A DNA stretch of 64,000 bases from Sistotremastrum niveocremeum HHB9708 (GCA_001630475.1 KV419401.1:637045-701044); one strand, 5' to 3'. Shown: positions 47,633 through 60,480, counted from the first letter of the stretch. The notes: a model not told the origin generated them from the sequence alone. Made by a program: numbers and translations.

Positions 47633-48986
47633 CGTGGATTACTTGGATATGAAGTTTGAGGATGATGTACTAAAGAGTCATGGTGAGTAGGGGGCATTTT
47701 TAACGGGTGCTCATCACTACTCACATGCACTGCAAGAGAATGCACTGATGGACTGAGGTCAAGTTTTGCGCCTCTTATATCTTGTTCTCGTCTTTCGGGT
47801 GTCTCCGCATGCAGTCAATCCAAGGCCCAGTGCCTTGAAATCGTCTGGCCATGAACGGCATGGTGTGAAATAACCAGACGGTAATGAAGTGCGAGAGAGT
47901 GTGGAGATAGGAGGATTTCCTCATACGAGACTAGCGCAACTCACGGATCCCAACGGTCTAGAAGGAAGGTTTTCAGATGACATGAGAGGCCATCAAACTT
48001 CCTATCCTTTGATTAGTTGCTTAAACTTGGTTTCTGGGGTCCGTACCGAGACTTTGGCCTGAATCAGACTTCGCAGAATCTCAGAGTTGCTGCTGAATCA
48101 CGACCGTCCTGCTTCAATGATATGCCCTGTCGCTCGTCTGTACTTTTTCGTCAGATCAATACTCTGAATAGTGAGGGTGTACTCAACCATCGAGCAGAGG
48201 CGTCATCGTTCAGTAAATGCTCAGGATACATTGGTTTGGATCACCAAAATCTGCCTAATATATTCCGTTGGGTGTTTATCTTCGCAAACGTGCTTCGAAG
48301 TCTGGCTCAGAGTCTGGCAACTCTCCACCCCCAAGATCCGGATTGTATTCATGACAGTTGAGGTCATATTGCCATATGCCACGGTCCGTCAGCTGACTGC
48401 TGGACAGACCAGAAAGTGATGGCGAATACGACGACTTCATGTCGCTCGTTTCCGGTCCTTCATATCTGTGTGCCCAGAAGTTTGGCAACAGTGCGTGTAG
48501 ATCATGCGACCTAGGAACGTGTATCCTTGCTTCCGTGTTAGGGATCTGGTTCGCATCGGTCACTTGTTAGAAAGCCGTAATGTGAGATTAGTGTCGGTCT
48601 TGAGAGGGGATTCCAGATCAGATCATTGCCGCAGATTACAGGATGATGCAATTTTTGAGGTTCACAAATATGATACGAACACATTTTGGCTGCGTCTGAG
48701 TCGATTCAGCGCTCAGTTTTCAACTTTTTTTCTCTCTTCCCAAATCTGCGACATTACGAGATGAGGAAATTCTATCTTCCCCGACCGAAGGCGAGAGTCC
48801 AGAGGGATCCGAACTTTGCTCTAGTAATGATTTGAAGGATCGTTTGGCAGAAGGGAGATGTGTCGAGGTATAGCTTGTGGCAGTGGCACGAGCCGGAAAA
48901 AGGTCTCAGAAAGGTAAGAGCCATGTCACGGTCGCGTTACGTCACGTCGCGACACCTTTATTCTCTCGCTGACGGATCCATCGAGA
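47633..48986. other. Intergenic stretch, nothing recognised
   Basis: About 1.35 kb that must hold the promoter of the small minus-strand gene. Open frames at 48017-48361 and 48504-48764 have no domain or splice support. No shared DUF6535 upstream motif was identified. Confidence 0.4.
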
Positions 48987-50273
48987 TGGACACACAGAAT
49001 GCTGTTGCATCCGCAACGACCTCTTTTCTCCCGACCATACCGACTTCCATGGATGGATCTTCCTCCCCTCCGATATCAGAGGCAGCTGCTCCTACCATGA
49101 CACCAGCATCTCTGCATCCTGATGTTTCCGATGCCCCTCGATTCAATAATTCAATCAGTTGCTAGCGCTGATGAAAAAGCATGTTAAATGGCCAAGAAGG
49201 AGGACGCAATAATAGAGAAGCAGGAGAAATTACTGAGCGATTATGGGGTAAAGTTGGATGCATTGGTCCATGCTGCAGAGGTCAGCTCTTTTCTTTGTGA
49301 AAATATCGTATTGAACTTCGTCGCAGATAATCTGCCATATGAAGAAGGAAAAAGGCCTCACGGAAAGTGAACTTGTGTGGAGTTTATGAGATCGCACGCT
49401 GCGAAAACGAAAGAAGAAGCCGAGGGCTGGAAAGGATTAACGGATTCACTGCATCTCTGGTCTTCGTGAGTCTCGATCGGCTCTATTGATAAAAGCATCA
49501 TGTATTCATATACCTACATGACAAACAGATCGTCATCTTCTTGGCCGTCTTGACAGCTTCTCTGGTGCCCGCTGCTCGAGCGTGAAGTCCACCTATTGAC
49601 GGAAGCCCGAGCAACTCAATGACACCCCCTCCTCCGCTCCTTCCGAAATCAGATCCGAAATTCTGCGCATTGACTGTACGTTCACGCTGTATCCACGCGT
49701 GTCTATTGAATCGATAATGATGTCTTTTCTCAGATGTGCAATGTTCTCTGTCAACGACTTCTTCAAGTGTCCCCTCGGCAATGTCAGTCATTTAAAAGCA
49801 TTTTATCTTCAAGTGCTCCGTACCCTTGATCCCGATTACCCTCTCCCTCTTGACATCGACTTTCCTAGTGTCATTGCATCTGTCGCCCAACAAGTTCATA
49901 AGCGCTCTTGGACTAGATAAGCAGCTCATTGACGGTCTATCTGCCCCCATACGACCTCAATACAGCATCACATCCTACCGCCGTCTTCAAACTGCTACCA
50001 CAGAGTTTCGCGATGAGGATGACTATCCATATCGTACCAGCGACGAGACTCGAGTACGACCCCTGCTCATTTCAGGCACGCATCTCCACCTGAGCCACCC
50101 TTCATTGCCTCCATCTCGGCCCCCCTTCTCCTTCTCTCTCGATGGACGGCGCATTGTCCGACAATTCTCCTTCAGCTGAGAATTCCCCTGCATTCCTTCA
50201 CCGTGCAGCCACGCATTCACGGCGTCACTCAGCATCTTCTGCGCACATTGAAATGCCAACGTTGGCTGGATAG
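48987..50273 (+). pseudogene. DUF6535 copy 8, decayed with large internal deletion
   Basis: Family landmarks appear in order but broken. The start MDTQNAVASATT leads to DAPRFNNSISC and a stop. A coiled-coil remnant KQEKLLSDYGVKLDALV follows, then NLPYEEGKRPH with a stop, and TKEEAEGWKGL. The first membrane segment IVIFLAVLTASLVPAARA ends in another stop. At about 49736 exon 4 begins with an MCN codon run, but after TTCTCTGT it jumps straight to the region that codes NEFLKDPPSNVSH in intact copies, removing about 1.1 kb with the remaining membrane helices and the AEANDPKLL region. The tail RRHSASSAHIEMPTLAG is still readable up to the TAG at 50271-50273. Several stops and frame changes rule out a functional protein. 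Confidence 0.85.
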
Positions 50274-51445
50274 ATTGATTCGTTCACCCGCCATCAGTCT
50301 TCGTTCCGTCAATTCTCGCTTGCCCGTCCGTTTGAGTCAATCGCCCCTTCCAATATCTCCTTCGCGCCGTGATTATCTATTCCTCTTCTTGATCATAATG
50401 GATGCGTTCGACGACACAACCCTTCACATCCCAATGTGGAGTTTCCGCACCTTGCAGTGCGCCGAGTTGGCTGAATCTAATCGCCGCTGATTCCGTCAAC
50501 AGGTTCGTCCCAATGTGGCGTCAGGAGCCTTGTCACAACTCTCGGAAAGGCCAATGAGTGATATTGATCACCGTCATCGTCACCACCTACGATCAGATCC
50601 GCCACCAGTGCCTCTCCACACGAGCGACCAAAGATAGAACAATTAAGTTTTGGTTCCTTGGTCCCTGAGCGACCAAGTGCGCAACTGTCTCGACTTGACA
50701 CTGTAAATCGTGGTGGCATATACTCCGTATAGCTAGGAAGCTTGAACTTTGCCAAATTGTACCCACCTTTGAGCTCCAAGCTGCTGAATTTCGATGGGAG
50801 ATGGGAAGCAAGCCGTATTACATAATAGCAATGAGGAGCGAAGGGGCCTGAGGTGCGCCGGCGCCGCGACACCTACCCTCATGGATCACGACCAGCATCA
50901 GCCATTACGGCAAGCTCGCATGACAGAATACTTCCTTGATATCAAAAAGTCGATAATTTCAGATCTTTATTCTCCGTGGCTGACTCTGTGGTATACGTCC
51001 CAGAAATTACGCCAAAAACCGGAGCACGTACGAGCTTGGAGGCTCAAAAACTATCTCTCTTCTTGCATCGCATCACTGCTAGGAATGGCAATTATCTGGG
51101 TAAGGAAGTTCTGTTACCTGTACCTTGAGCTTATCGTCAAATCCCGTTCCAGCGCCAGTGCACGCACTCCAAGAATCCCAGCCCTCTTGTGCTTAACCTA
51201 ATTGGAACAGACTTCGGCATGGTTACATCCCGGTCATCAGCGAGGCACAAATGAGATGAGGCATGCCGAATGATCACTTACGTTGATAGGTCGACGCCCA
51301 TGACAGCGGGCGTGCCCTGGACGCCGCTCCGCACAGTCTTTCTGATCCTCAATCATCAGGAGGCAATCGTGGATAAAACAGACGGACTGGTTCTTCGTCG
51401 ACGTTGCCAGCGCGATCCCTCGATTTTATTCTCAGGTTGCTCACT
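50274..51445. other. Intergenic stretch, nothing recognised
   Basis: About 1.2 kb between the decayed copy 8 and the FAD-dependent oxidoreductase. Open frames at 50477-50872 (minus) and 50794-51201 (plus) have no recognisable domain. No clear TATA box precedes 51446. Confidence 0.4.
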
Positions 51446-53705
51446 ATGGTCCTCACGGAAGCCGCATTGCCATCCATCACTTCTATTATCGCTCTGATCG
51501 CGGCGGCTACCTATTACTTGGGAAAATGGTATCGCGATAAGCAGATTGCAGAAACTACCGTTCTCAACGAGCTTGAGGGATTGGGGAAGACCAGAGCTGG
51601 TGGCAAACGTATTGAGGGCACTGTGGTGGTTGCTGGTGGCAGGTACGCGACTGAGGTTGAGCACAAGATAAATCTACTGACAGCCGTTAAAACCAGTATC
51701 GCTGGACTTTTGACAGCTAAAATCTGCTCGAACCACTTCTCCCGCGTGCTCATCGTCGAGCCCGAAGGCTGGCTTTCGACAGCAGCCGGTACTTTCGATG
51801 ACAAAAATTCCCTAAAGGAAGGAAATGGGAAGAAGCCGAATCCTCGTACTCGCGTGCAGCAGTACATAGCGTTTCACAACTACCATGTCCTCACGCTCTT
51901 AGGGCTCAACCGACTATTCCCCTCCTTCGAAGCCGAAGCTCGCAAACTCGATCCCATCGCTATCATTCCAGCCGATGTTAATTTTCACTACAACGGCATT
52001 CCGCTCAAAGTCCCTCTGCGATTCTATAATGGCAATCTTCCCAAGATGCTCAGCATAGCCCGCCCTTCTTATGAGACTCTTCTGCGGAAGTTCGTGAGAA
52101 ATGAGTGCGACAATGTCGAGTTCGTCGCAGGAACTGTGACCGGCATCAAATTGAATGCGAGTCATCAGGTTGCTGGCCTTAGCCGACGCGTTCAAAGCGT
52201 AAACATACGCTCTCAAGATGGCATCGAGACTACCGAACCTGTCGTACTCATCGCTGGCGAGTTGTTCTTTTCTCTCTCAAATTATACGGCTGAAGTTTGC
52301 GCTTTAGATTGCACTGGTCCCACGACGGCCGGCTTGAAATGGATCACCGCGGTTGATAAATCTCTCCAAGTTTCGAAGGACGTTTACGACCCCAAAATGC
52401 ATTATACCACCTGTGAATTCGAAGTCGACCCAGCTATCATGGAAAAGGTCGACTTTCCGGGAGGATACTCAAACGGTCGTGCGCTCTATGTCGGCGTTCC
52501 TGATTCACGTATCGAACATCGGACTATGTTGATGTTCAGGCGCGAACACAACACTCGTAAGCCTCGTCATGCAAACTCTCTAATCTAGAAGCTCATCGTG
52601 CTTTGCAGTGCAGATCATTTGCGGTGGTTGGGACGTCACTGATCGTCCGAGATCCGTTGACGATATCCGGACATTCTTGCAACAGATCAAAGGGGCCAAA
52701 CCCATGCCTGCATACATCTTCCAGATCCTAGATGCTCTTGAAAGCAACAATTGTGACGTGTCGGCCACTTTCCATGATGCTCGATGTCGTGAGAATTTTT
52801 GACCTTTCATTTCGGTTGTCGTTCACCAACACTCGTGTTTCTTATCCAAGCTCCCTGCTATATTGTGAAGTATCACGAAGTCACGGATAAACTCCCTACA
52901 AACTTCATTGCCCTCGGTGACTCGTTATTGCGCCTCAATCCTGTTCGAGGGTGAGTAACTGCTTCCCCGTTCTCACCCCATGCGATACCGATTAACTTTT
53001 GTACGCTCTAGACAAGGCTGCACAAAGGCCATGGTTGGAGCTGCCATTCTCTCGAATCTTCTACACAAATGCCAGCCCGAACTTGATGCCAATACTGGTA
53101 GTCAAGTCCTTCCGCCCGACTTCACAAAGAATTTCTTCCAGGAACAACACAAACGCGCCGAGTCCTTGTGGATAGAGACCAAAGCAGACGACTATGGCTG
53201 GGATACGACTGTACCTGTTGAAGGTGAAACCTTGAAAGAAGGCGCTTTTCTTCGATGGTACGGTCGGAACTTTGTCAATCTTACGACAAAGGTAAGGAAT
53301 TCTTTTAATGTCTTACCAAATTTCTCTGAATAGCGATCAAAGAGCGAATATGCCGCGCTTATCCTCTTTAGAAGCTCTATGTTCATCGCCCCGGGTTCTG
53401 ACGCCATTAGCCCTTATGTCGCGTTGCTCGTTGCATGGACTGGATTCAAAGTCCGTTGCTCTGGGGTTATGGTATCTCACGTGCGACCTGACGATGTCAC
53501 TTCAGGAATATCTGGGATAAGCGGTTTGATGGCATTGGATGGCAGGAATTATTTAGTTCGCAACGAAAGATCGCGCCGAGTATATTATAGATTTGACCGG
53601 ACCATCGAAAGCGGCACGTTGCTCATATTTGATAACATCTCGAGAAGTGGAAAAGAAGGGACCATTATGTGCATATTTGCGCAACGGAATCCGAAGTATT
53701 CCTGA
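51446..53705 (+). CDS. Membrane-anchored FAD-dependent oxidoreductase
   Basis: Flavoprotein of the FAD/NAD(P)-binding Rossmann superfamily, resembling FAD monooxygenases. Exons 51446-51642, 51697-52256, 52308-52556, 52609-52788, 52851-52950, 53012-53291 and 53334-53705 join to 645 aa. An N-terminal hydrophobic segment (LPSITSIIALIAAATYYLG) suggests membrane anchoring. The dinucleotide-binding motif is VVVAGGSIAGLLTAK, read across intron 1. The second FAD signature VVLIADCTGPTTAG is read across intron 2, which must start with GC (GCGAGT at 52257). A third flavin-contact motif, FIALGDSLLRLNPVRGQGCTKAM, is split by intron 5 and corresponds to the GD box. The substrate cannot be told. The last exon is open to 53705 but its distal part (after MFIAPGSDAISPYVALLVAW) looks less conserved, so the C-terminus could end earlier or hold another intron. 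Confidence 0.8.
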
Positions 53706-54283
53706 AGATGTATTGAATGATATAAATTACGGAAGGTGTGCACTTGTACGCCGTGTAGCTTGATACAGGCCAATGTGGCATGGAAAGCGATAATGAGCAG
53801 TGCACTATGCATGTATTATACGTACACAGCGACAGCAATGTCTTCGTTCTGAGATTGGATGACGAAATTGAACTGAAAAGAAACTCAAGAGCAGAGATAC
53901 GTACCAGATCTAGAGTAGATCTTCCCGCATAATTCAATGAAAATAGGTACCGTCAATCAACTGATAGTGTCCCATACGGTCAAGCTTTGAAGCCATACAG
54001 AAATTGCCTCAGTGTATTAAAACCATACTATGATACACTCGGTACATCTGACGAAAGGAATAGGAACTACTACTACATGTTGAAGAAAGCGAAGATGCTA
54101 GTACTACAGATCAAATAGGATATACCGAGAGAATACCGGAGATAGACCGCCGTACTGGGAAGGACTGATGTCAGGCACCAATGAAACCCACTGGCAATCC
54201 CTCATCCAGATCACGAAACCGAAATGCTAATTCATAAGTGGGAACCAAAGAAAGATCCAAGGGGTGTACCGCCGATGATACTC
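53706..54283. other. Convergent intergenic region
   Basis: About 580 bp between the stops of the oxidoreductase (plus) and the MLKL-like gene A (minus). No feature seen beyond the presumed 3' untranslated regions. Confidence 0.5.
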
Positions 54284-57052
54284 TTAGGATTTGTGTACAT
54301 CACATTTTCTAAGCTTGGCAAAGGCAGAAAGTAGCACTTTGTTGATGATTTTCTTTCTTCTTTCGACGATGCCCAAGCTGGAGGTGGGTTGCAGTTGTTG
54401 CCTGGGGACTGTGGACTTAAAAGAGGCACATCTTGAATTGCGCGCATAGACGAGATCAAGGACAGGTAGGAAGCCGTGAGAGTCAAGTTCTTGAAGGACA
54501 GACAGAACAGGGTCGGTGAGTCGGGCGTATTGGACACACGGTTGTCTGGAGCGTTGTGTTAGCCTGTAAACAATAAATTATTGAAGTCCTCACGTGTGAA
54601 AATAGGCTTGCGCATCCTGCGCTTGCAGAGATTGGTCAGAACAGAGTGGATCGGGAGAGAAAGACCAGAAGCCCGGTGGGTTTGGGACGGAGCCATCAGG
54701 GTTCGAAGGATATGAAAAATAGTGCATAGTTGAGGGCTGATCTTTGAGTCGTGTGATAGAAGTATCGACATAGAACCCGGCACGAGACACTGCGTGCATT
54801 CAGTATATTACAAGTTTGTGGACCAGGAAAGGCTGACCTAAGCGAAGCGATCGAACATCGACGCCAAAATCTCGGGCAAGGGACAGCGCACAGGCACGAA
54901 AAAGGTGTGAAATGTGTCCAGAGCGATATGACCGAACAGACGTGTGGAGATGTATTTCTTCCCCAGGAGCAACGTCAACTGACCATCTGCGGTGGGTGAG
55001 TCTACGCATTCAGAAGATCGAGATTTGTGGGTCCGACCTTGTGAATTCTTTAACCCGACTGCCCGATATCTGTTCCCATTCACCGTCACGCCATCGAAAA
55101 GCGTAGTTGTTATATTGCGGCGGATCTGCAAGTGGGAATTGATGGGCTAGAGGAAGTGGATGCCAGACTTCCCCTTTGATATATCCGATTTCACCAACAG
55201 GCGGCGGATTCGCCAGCCTTTGCTCGCTCTCATGCGAACCGCTCCATAACCATAGATTCTTCCATAGAACTCGAGCGTTCTCCTCTGTTTTTTCTTCACT
55301 CCACCGACTCAGCGATCCCCTTGCTTGCGCTAACCATTCGGCATAATATTCAAATGATTCGCTCCAGGTCCCACTCAGATCTAAATAAATAGTCTGAGAA
55401 AAGTCGGTGGAAAACGAGATGACGCTCACCTGATCCATCTCTCAACTGGTTTTGTATTAGCATCATATTTTGACGAATAGAGATGACTCACCCTCCAGAA
55501 AGCTTCGTTCATGCGCCAGCCCGACTCCGTCCACTGACTATCAATTCTGCCCAATCCACCCATACACAGTCGCTTATCCTTTGCGCTTAGGAGAACTTCC
55601 TGATACTGCTCAAACGAATTAATAACCAGTAATTCCACAGGCTCAAACACGTACCCCTCCCCTCCACGAACCACCATGTTCACGGAGAAAGTTATATCCA
55701 GCCTAGTGTTCATCAATAGCAGAACAGGTTATTCGACGACAATATCGCACCACAAATTCACACATCTAGAAATGGTGAGGTAGTCGTTCGCAGATTGGCA
55801 CAAATACTTACAATCCGGCTGTGTTCAAGAAAATATTCGAGGCCGGAGAGACTTTGCAGGTAATCGTACGCAACAATTGTGTCTTAGTCCGGCGTGTGAG
55901 CGTACTTCGCTTTTATGCTAGTCCGGATCTTACCAGCTTCGATGACAATCATGTTTGTTCTCCCTGTTATCGAACTTGCAACACCCAGCATCCTCGCAAA
56001 ATTTTGATGCCTGTATCATGCATATGATGTCAGCCGTCGCTAGCGCTCCTAGTCAATAAGGAGCCATATTCACAGTAGATCTCCACGGATTTCAACCTCT
56101 CTCTGGAAATCTTCTAAGCTTTGGCTCCGATCCTCCATTCCTAGTTTGGCTTCGAACCTACGCAACACCACTGCCTTCGGAAATCCCATCGGATCCTGGA
56201 GTTCTCCGCTCTCAACACGGAGAATGTACGCCGTCTTCTCATCACGACTGATTTCATTTCCAAACGCGATTAGGCGGATTGGAATCTAAGCCGGTATCAT
56301 GAGCTCGATTTTTGTGGAGGGGAAAAAATTCCTACTTCGTCTGGTTCACCTGGCCGTGAGATCAACGACTGGTCGTTTGAGCAGAGCGTGTTCAGTCCTC
56401 TCATGACTACATTTAATTTGCAATCTGTCGCTATCGAAGATCGAAACTGTGGATTAAATCAATCATTTGAACACAACAAAAGAAAGCCGACGCACAATGT
56501 AGGTTTGATAAGCCTCGCTGAGCTTCTCGTGACACTCTCTGGTCGCTTCTTGAATGCTTACGACATTGAGGGCTCGTTGTGTCTTCGATATGGCGCATAG
56601 TCGTTCGACAGAGCTTGCAACCCCAGCCAACATGCTAAAATTGATCCCAATTAAAAACTACAGAGCATCGATGATTATCATAAAGCTGCAAGTACGCACT
56701 CTCGATATACCTCCAGTCTCGACCTGAGATCTTCTGACATATGCTCGCACAAAGTGAGCTGAGAATTGATCGTCAGGATATTTCGGGCCGCTCGTTCCGC
56801 AATATCCAAGCATTCTGCCTTGTTCACGCGAGCCGTCTGGAACCGACCCCGGTAAACAGATGATGAATAAATAAGAGTGACGAATATTAATGTTCGTACC
56901 TCTACAATTTCGAGCAACGTGATTCCGATACCTGCGATCGTTTTCAAGATACCACCTGCAGGAATCGATTCTCCGAGACTTTGTAGAATAGTGAGTGATC
57001 TGAGGAGAGTCTGAGCGGTATCGTTTGATAGCGGGAACCTTGAGAAAGGCAT
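54284..57052 (-). CDS. MLKL-like helical domain plus pseudokinase, paralog A
   Basis: Multi-exon gene from the ATG at 57052 (MPFSRFPLSNDTAQTL) to the stop at 54284. The N-terminus, SLTILQSLGESIPAGGILKT then IAGIGITLLEIVE and, after an intron, NKAECLDIAERAARNIL, resembles the MLKL-type N-terminal helical bundle of many basidiomycete proteins. A kinase-like fold follows: beta strands KTAYILRVESGEL and KAVVLRRFEAK, an alpha-C-like FQREVEIRGDLL, the hinge NMIVIEAG, and YDYLQSLSGLEYFLEHSRI. The expected DFG is GLG in SAKDKRLCMGGLGRID, and no HRD is seen, so it should be catalytically dead. A C-terminal module (GEIGYIKGEVWHPLPLAHQF; ARDFGVDVRSLRLG; PPGFWSFSPDP; a last exon with VLQELDSHGFLP) is shared with paralog B. 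Human MLKL is also a helical bundle plus pseudokinase that permeabilises membranes; a similar role here is only an inference. Small exons were read by hand and are approximate. Confidence 0.75.
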
Positions 57053-58369
57053 CTTGGACGCGGAGAGAGAAGAGAGAAGGGTTGAGCTGAGAGGCGAGCT
57101 GAGAGGAGACGGCCCGATAAGCGTGACCTATCTATATATCGCTGGAGTATCCGTTCGAAGAGTGCATTGACTCGTGGGACATGCACTTTAGGCTCGTCCT
57201 GCTCGTTCCTCGAGGGCCCCTATGAATATAGGGGTGATTGAAGTGGATACGAGGTGGACCCAGAGTAACGTGCATGTAGTCTGAGACGATATGGGGTACA
57301 TCCACAATCGTGATTGTTACAAGGCTCGAAATCGTCGCTGGACTGGACAGACTGAAGTTCGACTCGCATGTCTCTCGATACCTTCCCATCGAAACCATAA
57401 ACTGGACGGGCAGTCTGCGAAAGGGTTACAAAAGATAAATATAGAATTGTGTGCCTCGTCACTCCATCGTAGACGTACCTTCAGCGCCTCGAGTCCTCGT
57501 CTGCATGGCCACGTTCCCAAATAGGAAGATCCAGAGTCATCAACCAGATTACTAGTAACTACCAAAGGGTCGTCACTGATAATGCTATACTGTACAGCTT
57601 GAATGGGGGTCCTCAACCAGAGATACTAGCTTTTGAAGAGGCCCCGTTAATGCATTGCAATTGCCAGAAAGTCGAGTGTCGAAACCGGATGCAAAATCTC
57701 GCGTGCCGCTTTCTGCCGCTTTTGCTTTAGGCTCGCTTTGACTCGGCAGAATCGGCACGTGGGCCGGGCTAGGAACACCTGGGCCCTTTTCAGTTTTCTC
57801 CATCATGATGAATTCTTCATTCGAGGATACCAGAGGACCCTACTCGAGTACCCCAGATTTTCAGAATCTTATCTCTTGATACGATGCGCCTAAATGATCG
57901 GACTAGCTAGTTATATTATGAGCCCATTCTATCGATGCATCGGATCTCCTGAATCCTCATAGACTGAAAGTTCCCTGCATAGTTTCGACACTGTGTTTGC
58001 CCATTGAAGAGACCCTGACAAGGTCGCGCTACTACTACTAGCCTACTACTAGTTTTACTATTCAATCATGGTACCGCGCCGGTGACGGGAGACCCTTCCA
58101 TTGGCGGTGTCGCTGCTACCGTTATCAAGGATTTACGAGTAATGTGCCAATGGAAATTCTACGTCCTGGGGTACCGGTATACTATTACTATGTATGTCCA
58201 TTCCGTAACTTTGAACGGAGCAAGCGAGTACTGGTACTGTATACGATACTTGTTTGCGAACGCGGGAGATCTAGAGGAGTGGGAGAGGCGCGCTTCGAAA
58301 TTCCCACGATTCCCGTCTCTCCTAATTTCCCTTAGCTGAGGACCACCCTCACTCGGCCAGTCGGGGTCT
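57053..58369. other. Divergent intergenic region
   Basis: About 1.3 kb between the starts of paralog A (minus) and the TBC gene (plus), so it should hold both promoters. A short CTA-type triplet run lies at about 58030-58062. Open frames here lack support. Confidence 0.45.
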
Positions 58370-60480
58370 ATGAACATGAGTCTTCTACCGTTGAGTGCCA
58401 GTGCATTAGAAGCGATGGGAAAGAATGATTGGGAGAGATTACGTGAGATTAGTCTTCTTCCCGGTGGATTTGGGGAAGCGCGAGCAGAGATTTGGTTAGT
58501 CGATGCTTGGAGGATTTTTTCGAACATGAATTGAAAGTGATATAGGCCGTTTCTTTTGCAAGTTTCAAAACAAGGTTCAGAAGGAGGAGATGAGATGTCC
58601 CCGGCAAAAGAAGAGGTGGATGAGCCACATCATGACGAGCGACAAGTCTCGTTGGATACGGATAGAAGTTTCGTGATTTATCCGGAAGGTATGTATTTGA
58701 ATCCTTATGCATCCCAAGCTTTTCTAAGCGTACGACAGAGGAGACATTAGGGCAAAAACAAGCTCTCCAATCTCACCTCCAATCCCTCATCGTCCAAACA
58801 CTGCGTCGTCGTCCAAAATTACATTATTTCCAGGTCTGTCTCATTAAGATTCTTTCGCCTGGAGTGATAGAAGATGGAAGATGTTGATCATTGGCTTTGA
58901 AGCTAGGGATATCACGATATCGTATCTGTCCTCATGCTCAGTTTACCGGATCAAGTTCAGGTAGAGTGTGTAGAGATGATGTCTCTTCATCGACTGCGAG
59001 ATTCGATGGGAAAAGGTCTAGAACCGATGGTGGGATTATTAAGGTACGTCTCTTCCCTCTCCCTCCTGTACTTTGCGTGCTCAGTGTGGTAACCGGATGA
59101 CAGGATATTGAGAAATCTTTTACGCGTTGCGGATCCTGAATATGCAAAGCTCCTTGAGAAGGATTCTCCATTACCTTATTTCGCCCTCTCCAATCTCCTC
59201 ACTCTATTCTCTCACGACGTTCCTACACTCCCTCTAATCCAACACATCTTCGACTGGATCCTCTGTCGACCGCCGATCGCCGTCGTATATCTCACCGCGC
59301 AGGTACGTCCTACTTGATCCCCCATCCCCATCTCCCGTCTTCTAAAGCCACCTCCTGACCATCATTTTAGTTATTATTGGAACGCAAGGCAGAGATCGTC
59401 AAGTTCGTAGAAGAAGATGACGATGGGATGTTATACGCCGTCCTCAACGCTCTTCCACCTCTACAAGATATCCCACCCCAACCCTCGCCCGATCCGACGC
59501 CGTCCGAGTCTGAGCAAAATATGAATATGGATGCTCGATCGAGTTCTATAGGAAGTATGGAAGATATATCGAGTTCTCAATCTCTTTCGATTCCTTCTCC
59601 TCCGGAACCTGAATCGAGCGACGAACCTGGACCCAGTGAGGAGGAGAAGGAGGAGAGTGTTGCGGTACCTGAATCGACGATCTCCTTCCCCCCTCCATCT
59701 CCAGAACCTGAATCCGACTCAGAACAAGAACAAAAGCCCGAACCAGAGCCAGAGCAGGATCAAGTCCTCGTAGATCGACATCAGCCGACATCGCAGTCTA
59801 TGGCATCGCCCTCACCCGTACTCTCTTCCCCCATCCTCCCTTCATCTCCCCAATCTCCCACCTCCGACCCCTCCTCTCCGACCCCTTCCCCTTCCCCTTC
59901 CCCTTCCCTTCTACCCTCCCGATCACACTCCAATCCAGATCCAACATCCTCCTCCAAACTCCCCACACCACCAATAAACCTCCCAACCCTCCTCAAAAAC
60001 ACCGACACCCTCTACCTAACCCATCCCCCCTCCTCTCCCCTCCTCTCCATCCCCACAATCCTAGGCCCCAACTCAGTCATACGTACTTATTCTGAGAATA
60101 AGGAAGATATGCCGACTGAGGATGAAGCGGAGAATATGATGGATGATCCGGGGAGAATTGTTTGGGCTTATATTCCTAGTCCGGTTCCTTCGGACGAGGA
60201 GGATGAGGAGGATGTAGGGAAGGGGGGAGAGAAGGAGGGGAGACGGGAGAAGTTGAGGAAGTGGAAGGAGGAGAGATCTAAAGGAGGAGGTCGAAGGGTG
60301 ATAATTCCAGGTGGATTAGAGGTGGATAGGAACCAGCTGGTCCTTGCAGGCGCGGCTGCTGTCGTGGTGGTTGGTGTATTCATTGCGGTTTATTCGGCGC
60401 CGAACGATGCTGGGAAGTGGAGAAAAGCAGGGAGGTGGATGAAAGGCAAAATTCTTGACTGGGAGCAGTTTTTCGTCTAG
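58370..60480 (+). CDS. TBC-domain RabGAP, TBC1D20/Gyp8-like, tail-anchored
   Basis: Rab GTPase-activating protein; TBC1D20 and yeast Gyp8 sit in the ER membrane and act on Rab1/Ypt1-type GTPases. Exons 58370-58494, 58546-58688, 58739-58833, 58907-59043, 59104-59302 and 59371-60480 join to 602 aa; an in-frame stop just upstream fixes the start region. The TBC domain reads LREISLLPGGFG, RAEIWPFLLQ, the arginine-finger region SLDTDRSFVIYPE, the glutamine-finger YFQGYHDIVSVLML, LEPMVGLLRILRNLLRVADPE and FALSNLLTLFSHDV with FDWILCRPP. A long acidic Pro/Ser/Glu-rich linker follows (about residues 290-520), then a single C-terminal hydrophobic helix, LVLAGAAAVVVVGVFIAVY. Domain order and tail anchor match TBC1D20. 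It lies between the two MLKL-like paralogs on the opposite strand; no functional link is evident. Confidence 0.88.

Noticed and set aside
59377-60480. Separate low-complexity acidic gene
   Set aside because: The frame joins in phase to the preceding TBC exons and is the last exon of the RabGAP, with a long Pro/Ser/Glu linker and tail anchor.
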